In this document: in pieces, positions 30,373-41,017 of the stretch
Position numbering within the stretch: position 1 is the stretch's first letter
Layout: the number at the start of each line of letters is the position of its first letter
Source of the DNA: Phaeodactylum tricornutum CCAP 1055/1
Lineage: Eukaryota > Bacillariophyta > Bacillariophyceae > Surirellales > Neidiaceae
Length of the DNA: 64,000 bases
Assembly (NCBI RefSeq): GCF_000150955.2
Contig: NC_011687.1
Coordinates: 62,001 to 126,000 of the forward strand
Direction of reading: 5' to 3'
Program-made: the position numbers and the translations under genes
Notes under the pieces: generated by a model
Database searches by the model: none
Told to the model about the DNA's origin: nothing
What the model saw: only the letters and a program-made list of their open reading frames with translations

Positions 30373-32112
30373 CTAGTTTGAGGGATCGTTGTAGGAACAG
30401 GCCACTGCGGCCATACCACCGAAAAAAATGACAATTAGAACGACAGCAATCATAATGTTGGGCTTATCGACATCTTCATGATGTCCACAAAAGTACAGAC
30501 CAAACGGCATACGCTGACTGTCGGCCACTTCCTTCAAAACTCTTTTATACAGATCATCTTCAACAACAATTGCAAATCGGTTGGGTGGCAATAACTCACG
30601 GTGGTGCTTGTAGTTCGCGCAATTATTGCAGTTGCAGGTGCATCCCGTATTGACGAGCTCATCGTCGTCGTCCAGAAAATCCTGCCAGGAATTATTGACG
30701 CCAGTCGCAAAAAGGTAGTATTCAACAAAACAATCATTTTCATCCGGATTTTGTTCTTTGTAAATGAAACCTTGTTCTAAAGCCTGGTCCGTGATGATGT
30801 GTATGTTGTCCTTGGGCAGATGAAACTCTGCCATGCCATTCTCCGAAGCACACTTGAACAGGGAGCTTCTGGTTACATCTGTAACGTAGGATGCCACTGT
30901 GGCACTTGATGTCAAAGAAAGTGCTGACGAAAAGGAATCAGCTCGTCGACGGATAGCGTCTCCAATAGAGGTGCGTGACGACGACCGTCGATGATGGTGT
31001 GGAGAAATGGTCGCTTTGGACGATGGCGCTACGGGTGGAAGCCCTCGCAGCGAACTAGCGGCGTCGGTTGAGCTGAGGCGGCGATGGTGGTGGCTGATGG
31101 AACCTTCTCGAGCAAAGTTAGACGCACTCGGCCGTAAAAGAGGATGATGTTGTTTTGCTCCCTTCGAGTTGGCTGTGCTACAGGATGCAAGACTGGAACC
31201 ATCTGAATGAAAGCGGCGGTGGCCAGACTTTAAGCTTTCAGATTTACTCGGGGCTTTGGATCTCCTTCGTGTAGCCTTTAACAGCTGAAACCTGCCAGAA
31301 GCTTCGGCTCTAGCTGTTGTAAAACTTGTTGATCGTCTTCCTTTCAACAAACCTGATTCACTCGTCACTTCGTCGCCCAAATGGACAGGCTGGTCGTAAG
31401 CCTTTCGATGATCTATTACTAGAGGTAAAGAGCGTACTTTTGAAAAAAGAGACGTTGAGTTTGAGGAGGGCGGGTGTATTTCTCGCGCAGCCGACCCTTT
31501 TTGTGACGTGGTGTTGGGAGTGCGTCCGGCGCCGAGAAGTTGCATCACCATGGATGGGTCGCCCGTGGGGCGTTCGTGGTAGCCGTTGGCTTTTTGTGGA
31601 TCGCGAATATACGACGAAAATCCGCTTATCTGCGACTTAGTAGGGAAAGGTTGCTGTTGAAAGTTTGTCAGTTCTGGATATGAAGTTGAGGGTGGTGATC
31701 CCTGATACGATTGCTGGGAATACATTGCTCCATAATTCGCCGGTTGCGAAGATAGAAGCGAGTGTCTAGGTGCTTCATAGTCTTCGTTCATCGGTAGAGA
31801 AAACTCGTCGTCAATGTGATGTTGATGGTCTACTCGGTAAGCGTATTTGTAAGATTGCAGCTGATGTTGGTGCTGCTGCTGCAAGAAAAAGTGTTGCTCT
31901 TCCGAAAGATACAACGGAGGTGTCAGCTGCCGCTCCGGCTGGCTTTCAATCCAACGAGGAACACCATCACATGACGACGACCCGTATTTTTTAATGTCTG
32001 GTACGTCATCATCGCTGTCAACAGAAGGCGAAAGCTCGCGGCGATGGTTGTTCTGGGGTGTTGTTCGTAAACGCTCGCTGTGATGGTGCGAAGAGTTTCG
32101 TGCGGCGGACAT
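30373..32112 (-). CDS. His/Ser-rich disordered protein with C-terminal membrane anchor
   Basis: Hypothetical protein of 579 residues from the first ATG (MSAARNSSHHHSERLR). About the first 410 residues are disordered and rich in His, Ser, Gln and Arg (HHHRR and SKSESLKSGHRRFHSDG patches). A folded module follows at about 425-550 (FKCASENGMAEFHLPKDNIH, ECFVEYYLFATG-like block, NTGCTCNCNNCANYKHH, PFGLYFCGHHEDVDK). The CxCNxC cluster may bind a metal. A single helix close to the C-terminus (IMIAVVLIVIFFGGMAAVA) ends eight residues before the stop, so it is likely tail-anchored with the bulk in the cytosol. No signal peptide. Family not recognised. Confidence 0.78.
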   Translation of the reverse strand: MSAARNSSHHHSERLRTTPQNNHRRELSPSVDSDDDVPDIKKYGSSSCDGVPRWIESQPERQLTPPLYLSEEQHFFLQQQHQHQLQSYKYAYRVDHQHHIDDEFSLPMNEDYEAPRHSLLSSQPANYGAMYSQQSYQGSPPSTSYPELTNFQQQPFPTKSQISGFSSYIRDPQKANGYHERPTGDPSMVMQLLGAGRTPNTTSQKGSAAREIHPPSSNSTSLFSKVRSLPLVIDHRKAYDQPVHLGDEVTSESGLLKGRRSTSFTTARAEASGRFQLLKATRRRSKAPSKSESLKSGHRRFHSDGSSLASCSTANSKGAKQHHPLLRPSASNFAREGSISHHHRRLSSTDAASSLRGLPPVAPSSKATISPHHHRRSSSRTSIGDAIRRRADSFSSALSLTSSATVASYVTDVTRSSLFKCASENGMAEFHLPKDNIHIITDQALEQGFIYKEQNPDENDCFVEYYLFATGVNNSWQDFLDDDDELVNTGCTCNCNNCANYKHHRELLPPNRFAIVVEDDLYKRVLKEVADSQRMPFGLYFCGHHEDVDKPNIMIAVVLIVIFFGGMAAVACSYNDPSN

Positions 32113-32822
32113 GGCGTGTAATTGTTGCACTTTCTGCGTCTCTTATTTTCGATCAGTCTCCGGTAGCAGATCGAGCAGAATGTTCACCAGCAGGTCTCAA
32201 AATGAAGAAGGAGTCGACTCATAAGCCTCCTTTCTTTCATCGACAATCTGCGTTGCCAAAATGTGCTTCGAAAAGATTTTTCGCGGAGACCCAAGATTCA
32301 TTGCCGTCAGGACACAGACATGATTTCGTACAGTGATCGATTATGGTCAAAGATGTGTGGCTAGATGTACTTACATTCGGTTTGTCCGACCGAAAGAAAG
32401 CTTGATATGAAGTTTTCACAGTCAGATGAAAGTCTGTATTGTTTCATGACAGTTCTCGTGGTTCACATTTATATGTCTCAAGCTCGTCTTACTCAAATCT
32501 GTCACACTGCGACTTGCTAACAGTGAATCCATCCTCTCCTGTATCCATAAATGCCTCTAGAGGTTTTGACGGAGCTTTGTGGGGAAATTTTTCATCCAGT
32601 CACCTATTTTTAAGATGTACAGTTAAAATGTTAGGGATGTTGAAAGCTCCACGAATCCAGTGAAAGCAGAAAAGTTATCGTCCTATACCAATGAATAATC
32701 GACGTCTTTTCTGACTCTGATAATAAAGAGAAATTCTTCTAGATATAGGAAATATGAGACCTACTTACGGTTGCGTGAATGTCAAGTTGGGAGAGGGTTG
32801 CGGTTTCGGCTGGCCGCCGTAG
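32113..32822. other. Intergenic region between two minus-strand genes
   Basis: About 710 bp, holding the promoter of the His-rich gene and the 3' end of the antiporter gene. Short frames only; nothing supported. Confidence 0.45.
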
Positions 32823-35441
32823 CTATGCTTCTTCTCTTTGTTTCCGCTTGCGGGCTAGATCACCACCGAATGCTCGTTTTACAAAATCGGGGGCGCGTCC
32901 GTACAGTCGACACCATTCCAGAGCATCCACTGGATCCTTTCCGGCCAAGGTACTTTCAATCCAAGAATCCAGCTGTCGAATTTCGTCGTCCGAGGCAATC
33001 CAAGTTCCGGAACGTTCCAACAATGCTTCAATCTCGGTTGGACAGACAGTTCCGGTCTTATCCTGATCCATGGCTTGGTACATTTCCAGCAGGTCCTCGA
33101 CTTCACCGGTGGAGATACCAGCCGCTTCTGCGGCTTCTGCCCGAAAATGTTCCGGAGAATTGAAAATCTTGCCGGGCAAGTTGCCCTGCCATACACCTTC
33201 CAGCAGAGCAAAGGCGGATCGGGGCAATTCATCGGACTCTACCACGACTTGTGTTGCCCCGGCCTCTTCCAAGGCACTTACTTCGGCCCGGGTAGCGGCG
33301 CGGGCAAAAATGGGGACGGTGGCAAAGGCGGCCCGCAAACGCGCTGTGGCGGATTGGACACGACCAAAGTCTTCGTACGTGACGTAGATGGCGGAAGGCT
33401 GAGAAATGCCGCTGGAACGGATTACTTCGGGGTTGGCGGCGTTACCGAATAAGACGGCGGTATTGCGGGACGGTCGTAGCGCAGTATCCGATAGGGAAGG
33501 ATCGACGTCAAAGGCCACGACGCTGGGAACTTCATCTTTCAGGTAGCTGGATTTGATCATGCCGGCCTTTTCCTTTTGTTTGCCCAGCACGCGGACGGTA
33601 TTCTGTCCGACTTCGCCATAGCCACAAATCACCACCGCCTCCTTCGCCACGTGTGGAATTTCGCGTTCCGGGACAACCGCACCGTTACTCCCGTTAAGGG
33701 CCATTAACTTCTCTTCTTCCTTGTACGGTAGCAGCGGCTCGGACAATATTACCGCCAGATCTCCGAGCAAAGGAGTCAATCCCATAGTAATTAACACAAT
33801 TGCCGTAACAATGGCGGATAAACTGGCCGGGATGATATCGAGTGATTCTGCCAGAGCCAGCACGACAAAGGCGAATTCGCCACCGCCGGCCAGCAAGAGA
33901 CTCACCCGGATGGCATCCGCGGTGGGTAGCCGGTTGGGTTCCATCCAGTGCGGAACTCGTGTGGCGGCACCCAAGGTAAACGCCTTGAGCGCCAACAGAG
34001 TGACACAACCAATCGCAATAGTGGGCCACTCGCGAACGACCAATTCGACGTCAAAATTGGAACCCGCGCCCATGAAGAAAATTCCCAATAAGATACCCTT
34101 GAAGGGCAGAATGTCCGCCTGAATTTGGGCGCGGTAATTGGTGTTGGCGAGCAAAACACCGGCGGCAAAAGCCCCGGCGGTGTCGGTCAGACCAAAGTAT
34201 TTGGCAATGGCACCCATACCGGCACTAACCAGTAAACAGAGCGCGACAAAGGTTTCACTGGATTGTGCGGTGGAGACCACACGAAAGACATTCTGTAGGA
34301 CTAAACTACCCACGTAAAGTACGGCACCAAAGCCCAGCGTTGCCTTGGCCGTGAGAAATCCAATGGCGAGGTAATCGGTGGCGGTATCGCCGGCCAAGTA
34401 TGGCAAAAGGACCAAGAGTGGTGCGACCAAAAGGTCTTGCAGCAGCAAAATTGACGTGGCGGCTTCGCCGGATTCTTCGTCTTCCCAGGAGCGTTCCTTC
34501 AGGACGGGGAAAATGAAAGCCGATGTGGACAAGCAACCAATGAGTGCCAGTACGACGGCTTCGGTCGGGGGAATCCCGAGTAGCGTGGGATCGATTGCAA
34601 AGACGGTCGCCGTCCATTCGGGTAAATCGGACATGAAGACGCCGGTAATGACGGCCGTGACGAGTGAGATTTGCGCAATTCCGAGTGGGAGGTAATTGGT
34701 GAGTTTTTTCAGGCGCGGTTGCGTGACTTCGAGGCCTTCGCTGAAAAGTAAAAACAAAATGCCGACGTCCCCGAGTTCAATGTCGGCTTTGGAATTGGCA
34801 AAGAGGTCTAGTCCGTTGGGTCCCAGGATTGCCCCCGCCAACAGGTATCCCAAAATAGGTGTGACGTTCAAAGATTTGGCGAGGGGGGTGACGACGACGG
34901 AGGCTGCGAGAAAGACGAGCAAATCGTATCCCATGGACTCAAGCACGAGGGATGTTTCACCTTCCGGCAACATGCCGAGATTTTTGTTCATTCCTTGGCC
35001 AATGTCCAGTGCCGCAGCCAGCTCTTTCCCCAGATCTTTAAAGGGGACATTGACGTTCTCGATAACGTCGCTGACACCCGCAGAAAGAATATGAGAAGCG
35101 GAATGAAAGGAGGACACCAAAGCATCGTAGTGGAATAGATCGGGCGGGGGAAGGGCTTGTAGTTCCGAACTCGAGGGCCGTATTCTTCTCGAGTATCCGG
35201 CGGTCCGTGCTGTTCGGACTGTCCATGCGTTTCGGATCGCAGCCTTTCCGTGCAGTCTCCTATTTGCGGACTTGTGAGCAGTAGCAAAAGAAGTACGTAA
35301 ATGAAACCGTAGACGTGTTGGTGTTACGGAGAACGCTGTAGCGTTGGAAAGACTAGCGAGAACAATCGAGACCAGCAGCATACCCAGGTCTACTGCTACT
35401 AGTAGTCTTCGGGTGCGTCTCCGGGGAATTGTGTTTGTCAT
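32823..35441 (-). CDS. KEA3: Plastid K+/H+ antiporter, KEA3-type, with EF-hand
   Basis: Cation/proton antiporter-2 family protein of 872 residues. In plants KEA3 sits in the thylakoid membrane and exports H+ from the lumen in exchange for K+, tuning lumen pH and non-photochemical quenching. The N-terminus is a signal peptide (LLVAVDLGMLLVSIVLASLS) ending NATAFSVTP, a diatom plastid cleavage context, then a basic transit region. Many membrane helices follow, with VTPILGYLLAGAILGPNG and LGDVGILFLLFSEGLE, then the nucleotide-binding RCK/TrkA-N domain (EAVVICGYGEVGQNTVRVLG). At about 792-803 lies a canonical EF-hand loop (DQDKTGTVCPTE), which suggests Ca2+ control. The EF-hand version is known from P. 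tricornutum KEA3. ATG at 35441 is the first of the frame. Confidence 0.93.
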   Translation of the reverse strand: MTNTIPRRRTRRLLVAVDLGMLLVSIVLASLSNATAFSVTPTRLRFHLRTSFATAHKSANRRLHGKAAIRNAWTVRTARTAGYSRRIRPSSSELQALPPPDLFHYDALVSSFHSASHILSAGVSDVIENVNVPFKDLGKELAAALDIGQGMNKNLGMLPEGETSLVLESMGYDLLVFLAASVVVTPLAKSLNVTPILGYLLAGAILGPNGLDLFANSKADIELGDVGILFLLFSEGLEVTQPRLKKLTNYLPLGIAQISLVTAVITGVFMSDLPEWTATVFAIDPTLLGIPPTEAVVLALIGCLSTSAFIFPVLKERSWEDEESGEAATSILLLQDLLVAPLLVLLPYLAGDTATDYLAIGFLTAKATLGFGAVLYVGSLVLQNVFRVVSTAQSSETFVALCLLVSAGMGAIAKYFGLTDTAGAFAAGVLLANTNYRAQIQADILPFKGILLGIFFMGAGSNFDVELVVREWPTIAIGCVTLLALKAFTLGAATRVPHWMEPNRLPTADAIRVSLLLAGGGEFAFVVLALAESLDIIPASLSAIVTAIVLITMGLTPLLGDLAVILSEPLLPYKEEEKLMALNGSNGAVVPEREIPHVAKEAVVICGYGEVGQNTVRVLGKQKEKAGMIKSSYLKDEVPSVVAFDVDPSLSDTALRPSRNTAVLFGNAANPEVIRSSGISQPSAIYVTYEDFGRVQSATARLRAAFATVPIFARAATRAEVSALEEAGATQVVVESDELPRSAFALLEGVWQGNLPGKIFNSPEHFRAEAAEAAGISTGEVEDLLEMYQAMDQDKTGTVCPTEIEALLERSGTWIASDDEIRQLDSWIESTLAGKDPVDALEWCRLYGRAPDFVKRAFGGDLARKRKQREEA

Positions 35442-36176
35442 TCTTGAAGTGGATCGCCGTCACGGGAGATTCAGTAGTGACTGCGGGTGTGTAGTGTAGT
35501 GGTGTAGTAGTGGAACGATCAAATGCCGTTGTGCCCAGTGTTCATGGTCGATCGGTCCGGAGCCAACGTGAGTATCGACCTAACTGTACTGGAAACGAAC
35601 GAACGAACGACCGAGTCGTCGTAGATTTCCTGGTCACACCGAAAAACGCACTATGGGCGTATCTACCACCACGACGTAGTAAGGCAAGTATTCCAATAGA
35701 ATATGTATAAGGTACCGCCGTCACAATTGGCTCGGCGTGTCAGTTTCTCGGACAGTCGGAATATACCTATTCCAAAGAATACTCTTGATCGCTCGGCATC
35801 ACCTGAAATTCGTGCATAAATTATATTATGTCTCCCGATTGAATTGCTTGCCAAGACGCTCAAGAGGGATAGTGTATGCTCCCCCACGGCTGGTGGCTGA
35901 CGTCACTGTCAATCGAAGGACAAAGGTGGTTTCCCCAAATTCCGATATTTGAATTTGAAAGTCATATTTCTAATATCAACATGGACTGCGAACGATATGA
36001 AACAAAAGTCTGTCAATTCATAGGCAACTTTTTGTCTCGGTGAATGGGCACGGAACAGTACGGCATCGACGTTGTCGTTGTCTTTCACGCACTCGCCTCC
36101 GCACAGCACAACTCGACAATAAGTAATCTATCCTTCCATTTTACTGTCCATCGTTGTCCATCGTTGCGTTCCAAAC
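35442..36176. other. Divergent promoter region
   Basis: About 735 bp between the antiporter (-) and prolyl hydroxylase (+) starts. It contains a TCACTGTCA motif at 35903 and short GAAC repeats near 35590-35610. No gene supported. Confidence 0.5.
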
Positions 36177-37836
36177 ATGAAGATCACTACATCAACAATA
36201 ACGACGACGGGGAGACCAACACGTCTCCGACCCATCCGCGGCACCAACCACCAGATCGGCTCCGGACTGCGGTACGCCTGGTGGACTCTCTGGACGTACG
36301 TCCTCCTGGCGTCCGCTACGGACGTGCCTCCACAACAACAACAAACGTGCGTCGTGGATGCCACCGGATCCGACCAAGTGTGTACGGAAGAATCAGTGGC
36401 ATCGGGAATGTCGTCCACGTGTGAGGATCTTCATCCAGACTGTGACCGACGCGCTGGTCACGATGACTGTGTCTTGAACTATCCTTCCATGAAAACAACG
36501 TGCGCCCATACGTGCCAGCTTTGCGATCCAGCGTACTACTATTGGTCCGCAATTTCTACTGCTGGAGCTGCTGCTGCTTCTACCACCAGCCCGACATCTC
36601 TGGAGGGAAGTGTTCTCGAAAAAGCAACCATTAGTATACAAAACGTCTACGATGCACTGGCGCAAACCGTACAAGGACCCGAGCCACAGCGGGAAACCAC
36701 ACTGGCTCGTCTCCAACAAACGCACCAATACATGGATCGTATGGTGTACGGCAACGAAACCTTACAGGATGTGTGGGTAAATTGTATGAACCGACACGAA
36801 TTGTGTACCTTTTGGGCATCACTCGGTGAGTGTGACGCCAATCCGACCTACATGAAACTACAGTGCGCTCCAGCCTGCAACACTTGCGACGAACTGAGTT
36901 TTGATTTGCGCTGTCCCATGCCAGCGGATGATGAATTATTGGAAGCGAAGAATGCGTGGGCGACATCAGCCAACACCAGGGGCGGTGACCTCAACGGAAT
37001 GTTCAAACGCATCGTTACCGATCCCGATATTGCTACCAAACACCAACCGACTGTGCATTCTGCTCCCATGGAGCATTGGGAGAGCCGAGACACGCTAACA
37101 AATACGACGACAGAAGTTCACGACGATGGTCCGTGGGTCGTTTCGTTGGAAGACTTCTTGACGCCCGAAGAATGTGCCGTTATGATTCAGCTCGGCGGTG
37201 ACCAAGGCTACGAACAATCAAAAGATGTGGGGGAACAAAAATTTGACGGCACGTACGCCGCCGTCACGAGTAACGAGCGGACGTCGACCAACGCCTGGTG
37301 CGTTGGCGCCTGTGACGAGCACCCAGTCGTCCAAACCATTCACCAACGGATGGAAAGCTTGTTGAACATTCCTGCAGTCAACTACGAACATTTACAATTG
37401 TTGCGGTACGAAGAAACACAGTTTTACGGGAATCATCACGACTTCATTCCGTTTCATGTAGGCCGACGACAAGGTCCTCGCATTTTGACCGTATTCTTGT
37501 ATTTGAATGATGTGGAAGAGGGCGGAGGAACACATTTTGCGCTACTCAACTTGGTACGTGTCGAGAACGTGCTTGGTCTACGTTTGCAATTTGAGGGTTT
37601 CTGCTCCACCTTGCTCACCAGATTTTGTGGTACCTTTACTGCTGCAACGTTAGACGATTACTCCAAAGGCGGGGCGCGTCGTGATTTGGCCCAGTGTCAA
37701 GGATAACAATCCCCTGCGAAAGGATGCCCGGACTGATCACGAAGCTTTGCCAGTCATCAAAGGTGTAAAGTACGGTGCCAATGCGTGGGTACATCTTAGG
37801 GACTTCAAAGCACCGCATTCGGAGGGGTGCCAATAA
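36177..37836 (+). CDS. ShKT-domain prolyl 4-hydroxylase, type II membrane (two exons)
   Basis: 2-oxoglutarate/Fe(II) prolyl 4-hydroxylase of the secretory pathway, 519 residues. Best model: join(36177..37553, 37654..37836). A membrane anchor (YAWWTLWTYVLLASA) is followed by two ShKT-like six-Cys modules (CEDLHPDC..CAHTCQLC and CMNRHELC..CAPACNTC), then the catalytic domain: YGNHHDFIPF with the H-x-D ligands, and GGGTHFALLNL at the end of exon 1. The 100-nt intron (GTACGT..CGTTAG) is in phase 0. Exon 2 adds TITPKAGRVVIWPSVKDNNP and then TDHEALPVIKGVKYGANAWV, which supply the distal His and the 2-oxoglutarate Lys, ending HSEGCQ. Reading through the intron gives a different tail ending near 37706 that lacks these residues. 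Confidence 0.93.
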
Positions 37837-38358
37837 AGATACATTTCGAGTGTGAACGGCCTTGGCGAACGGTGTTTGAGTCAATCCCAGTTGGTTACAG
37901 CGCACGTGAGTTATTTGGCTTCCGCAAGCAACGTGGCAGAGACGAACTTTCTTCGGTAAGAAAGGAGAAAATTAATGGACAAGCGTGAGGATGTTTAGGC
38001 CGCCGGTGCTTGAAGGACGGGAAATGGATTGGCACCAGTTATTTCCATGTGTTCGTTGTCTGCGTCCCCTATAATCAAACTCGTGTTAACTGTAAACGGC
38101 AGATCTGTTGGTTTAGAGTTGTGTTGTTGACGAGACTAGTGGGTAATTTGAAATAAGTTAACTTTTTTCCGAGTGTTATATCAATCTAGTTAGTATCTGT
38201 ACAGGAAATGTCTCATGGGAAGTGTTGTCGACCGACAGCCACCTAACATTTCTGAAAGGCATTCACGAAAACGTAGACTGTTGTAAAACAATACCATGAG
38301 CCTACATTATTCGACTACTTACAAGGAAAAAAGTCTGCACGGAATTGTGTGCAGGGTT
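37837..38358. other. Convergent 3' region
   Basis: About 520 bp between the stops of the prolyl hydroxylase (+) and the desaturase (-). No gene or repeat seen. Confidence 0.5.
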
Positions 38359-39324
38359 CTATCGATTTGCGGTAGGATCGGGACGCTTGACTCGAGAAAA
38401 GGGCCCAATATCGGGTCGCACAATGTAGTCGTAAATGACACCCGTCCACGACTCGTAGCTGTGCAAATTGTCGTAAAACTCCGGCGCAATGGCTTTGACT
38501 TGGGGAAGCCGGAAACCTGAGACGCGTGGGAAATCGTGATGCTCATTATGGTAGCCAACGTTGAAGGTGACGAGATTGAGAGGTCCGTAGTAAGAGTAGG
38601 TTTCCTGGCCAGTGGCAAGCGTGTAGTGTTCGGCAATAAAGTGACCGGCTACAGGGTGGAGACCCATGCCTAACAAGGTGGAACAAAGATTGAATAATAG
38701 GGCTTTCAGGCCGTACTGGTACCAGAGGAATAGATCAAACCCAATGGTGGTGGCAGCGTTGATGGCTTCGTGAATAGTGGGAGGCTTGGGTCGAACCACA
38801 AGGGGTCGAATCGCGTAAAAAAGTGGTTGCAAAAAGACCCAGATAATCTTGCGAAAGGTCGTGTTGAAAATCTTGCCTTCCCATTCTGTAGGGACATCGA
38901 CGTCCTTCTCGTCGATGCCTTGAAAATAGTGATGATCGAGATGATACTTGCGAAACGTCACAAAGGAAGGCAATCCTTGAGCACAGTTAGCAATCATCCC
39001 AAGAACTTCGTTATAACGGGTGGTTTTGAAGCACAAGTTGTGCGCCAACTCGTGGTTCCCTAGACTTAGCCAATGAGTGAGGGTTCCGCCCGCACTATAG
39101 GCCAACACGATCCATTTATACCAAACTAGCTGCGTGGAATACACGCACAAACACAACTGTGCTGCCGCAATGGCGAGAATGGAAGGAAGCAAGCGAATGT
39201 CAGGGCCGTAGAGCTCCTTGATTTCTGGGTACTTGGTGAGGATCTCCTTGCGACGGCTCTTGTGTGGCTCGTCGGTTCCCACACGAGCGAACTCGGTTGT
39301 GGTAACCGTCTGATTTATCGGCAT
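38359..39324 (-). CDS. Sphingolipid delta-4 desaturase (DES1/DEGS-like)
   Basis: Membrane di-iron desaturase of 321 residues that introduces the delta-4 trans double bond of the ceramide long-chain base in the ER. The short N-terminal lipid-desaturase domain (HKSRRKEILTKYPEIKELYG) is diagnostic of this subfamily. The three His boxes are in place: HELAH (91-95), HLDHH (128-132) and HNEHH (259-263, followed by DFP). Between them are paired hydrophobic segments. Length matches animal and fungal homologues (about 320-350). The ATG at 39324 gives the conserved start. It is divergent from the light-harvesting gene at 40424. Confidence 0.94.
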   Translation of the reverse strand: MPINQTVTTTEFARVGTDEPHKSRRKEILTKYPEIKELYGPDIRLLPSILAIAAAQLCLCVYSTQLVWYKWIVLAYSAGGTLTHWLSLGNHELAHNLCFKTTRYNEVLGMIANCAQGLPSFVTFRKYHLDHHYFQGIDEKDVDVPTEWEGKIFNTTFRKIIWVFLQPLFYAIRPLVVRPKPPTIHEAINAATTIGFDLFLWYQYGLKALLFNLCSTLLGMGLHPVAGHFIAEHYTLATGQETYSYYGPLNLVTFNVGYHNEHHDFPRVSGFRLPQVKAIAPEFYDNLHSYESWTGVIYDYIVRPDIGPFSRVKRPDPTANR

Positions 39325-40423
39325 GATTTACACTTCGAGCCTTTGGAATGGGTAACGAAAGTATTGGTATGTGTGTGTGTGTGTGTGTTTTTGTCGTGAT
39401 TCTGTATTTTCGGTAAGTGCCCCGTAGTTGACCCATCTTGTAAGAAGGAATCGAGTCGAATTGGCACGACAGCTCATCCAGCGTTCCGTATGTGTACATA
39501 TGTCCATGTACACGTACACGACAACCAGATGCCGATTCGGTCACAGGCGCGGAAGCTGCCGTTCGTGGCAATTCGGAGTCTGCGTTCTCGTTCGCATTGG
39601 TCGGAGCGTTATTCGTACCTTAGGATTCAATTCAGATTCTCGGTTTGAATTTAGGTCTTTCAGCAACGGGAACTATCTTTGCAAACGCTTTCTGACTTAC
39701 TTAGATTTTGTCAACCTCAATTTCCACTTAAGTTAGGCGACCTGCTTCAGAAGTCTACGGAATCGTACGTAGAAAATCCGTTTTCCAACCGCTCGATTTT
39801 ACGCATGGTTTACGCCAGCTTACTCATAAGAAAGTGTACCATCCGTTTGATAGTACCCTTGAGCGGGTGTGTCCTACGACAATCAGAAGCGGGAACGAAT
39901 GGAGATTCGTTTTTCGGAGTTTGTGTGTGGTGCACGAAAACATTGCCAAGTTGGAGAGGGTCACAGGACGGTAGTCCAGGCATCCCAAGACAACATTGTC
40001 TCGGTCGCAAGCAGACTGCGAACTTTTCGAGACCTTAATGAGTCTTTCCTTTAACGCAGCCCAATCTTAGCTTTCGCTTGTAGGCGGTTGAGTCTATTCG
40101 TTGAAGCAATATCTTGCCGCGGACCTTGAACATACAAAGATACCCAGCCGTTCTTGATCTGTTTTGTTTCGAAACAAAAACAAATCCATTTGTTTTATCT
40201 TCAAATACGAGCTAAAGAAGAGTAAATAAAACGTTTCGTATTCATCAGTTTTTTAAAGACCAGCTGCTTTTTAACAATCGTTATCGGTCGTTCGCCCCAC
40301 CACACACGGTATCGCCATCGCGGGTGAGGCGTCGTCACCCTACCAGCCCAGGTTCTGGCCAAGTGCCCTCCCGCATCTTACAATTCTTGTAGTGCCAGTG
40401 AGTAGTCCGACGTAAATAACAAC
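39325..40423. other. Divergent promoter region of desaturase and light-harvesting genes
   Basis: About 1.1 kb. A TG run lies at about 39370-39388 near the desaturase start. Open frames over 39428-40054 look random. The last ~400 bp is expected to hold the light-regulated promoter of the antenna gene; I cannot point to specific elements. Confidence 0.45.
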
Positions 40424-41017
40424 ATGAAGCTCCTTCTTGCCGCCTCTCTTGTCTCCGTTACTTCCGCGTTTGCCCCGAGTTCGCTGAAGTCTGCTACCAC
40501 AGCGCTTCAGGCGTCTCCCTACGAGAATGAGCTTGGTGTGATTGAGCCTACTGGCTTTTTCGATCCTCTCGGTCTCTCGAAGGACATTGATCAGGAAAAG
40601 TTCGACCAATACCGTACTGCCGAACTCAAGCATGGACGCGTCGCTCAGCTCGCCGTTATCGGATATGTTGTTCAGGAAATCTACCGCTTCCCCTTCGACA
40701 TCGCTCCGGGTCTTCCCTGCGCCGAGGTGCCGAACGGCGTTGCCGCTATCCAGGCAATCCCTGCGCTCGGCTGGGCGCAAATCTTCTTCTTGGTAGGATC
40801 TGTTGACTACTACGGCTACTTGGGAGACTTTGACGCCGGAAAACCCGATTTGGATCCCGCAGAGATGGAAAAGCGTCAGCTCAACGAACTCCAACACGGC
40901 CGCTTGGCCATGTTGGCGATTCTTGAACTCCTCCGTCACGATAGCCAGAACTTGGTGCAGCCCGGATTTGATGGCCTCAATAACCTCATCACGGGTCTCC
41001 CTTTCCTTTACAAGTAA
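40424..41017 (+). CDS. Fucoxanthin-chlorophyll a/c light-harvesting protein (Lhcf-like)
   Basis: Antenna protein of 197 residues that binds fucoxanthin and chlorophylls a and c in the thylakoid membrane. The bipartite plastid presequence is plain: MKLLLAASLVSVTSAFAPSS, with the ASAFAP-type site at residues 14-18 (cleavage before F16). The mature part begins near ASPYENELGV and has the FCP signature GFFDPLGL. Helix 1 carries ELKHGRVAQLAVIGYVVQEI and helix 3 carries NELQHGRLAMLAILELL; both hold the E-x-x-H-G-R ligand and salt-bridge residues. Helix 2 is ALGWAQIFFLVGSVDYYGYL. Length is typical. The exact Lhcf number cannot be assigned by eye. A 244-codon frame on the opposite strand is a shadow. 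Confidence 0.95.
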   Translation: MKLLLAASLVSVTSAFAPSSLKSATTALQASPYENELGVIEPTGFFDPLGLSKDIDQEKFDQYRTAELKHGRVAQLAVIGYVVQEIYRFPFDIAPGLPCAEVPNGVAAIQAIPALGWAQIFFLVGSVDYYGYLGDFDAGKPDLDPAEMEKRQLNELQHGRLAMLAILELLRHDSQNLVQPGFDGLNNLITGLPFLYK

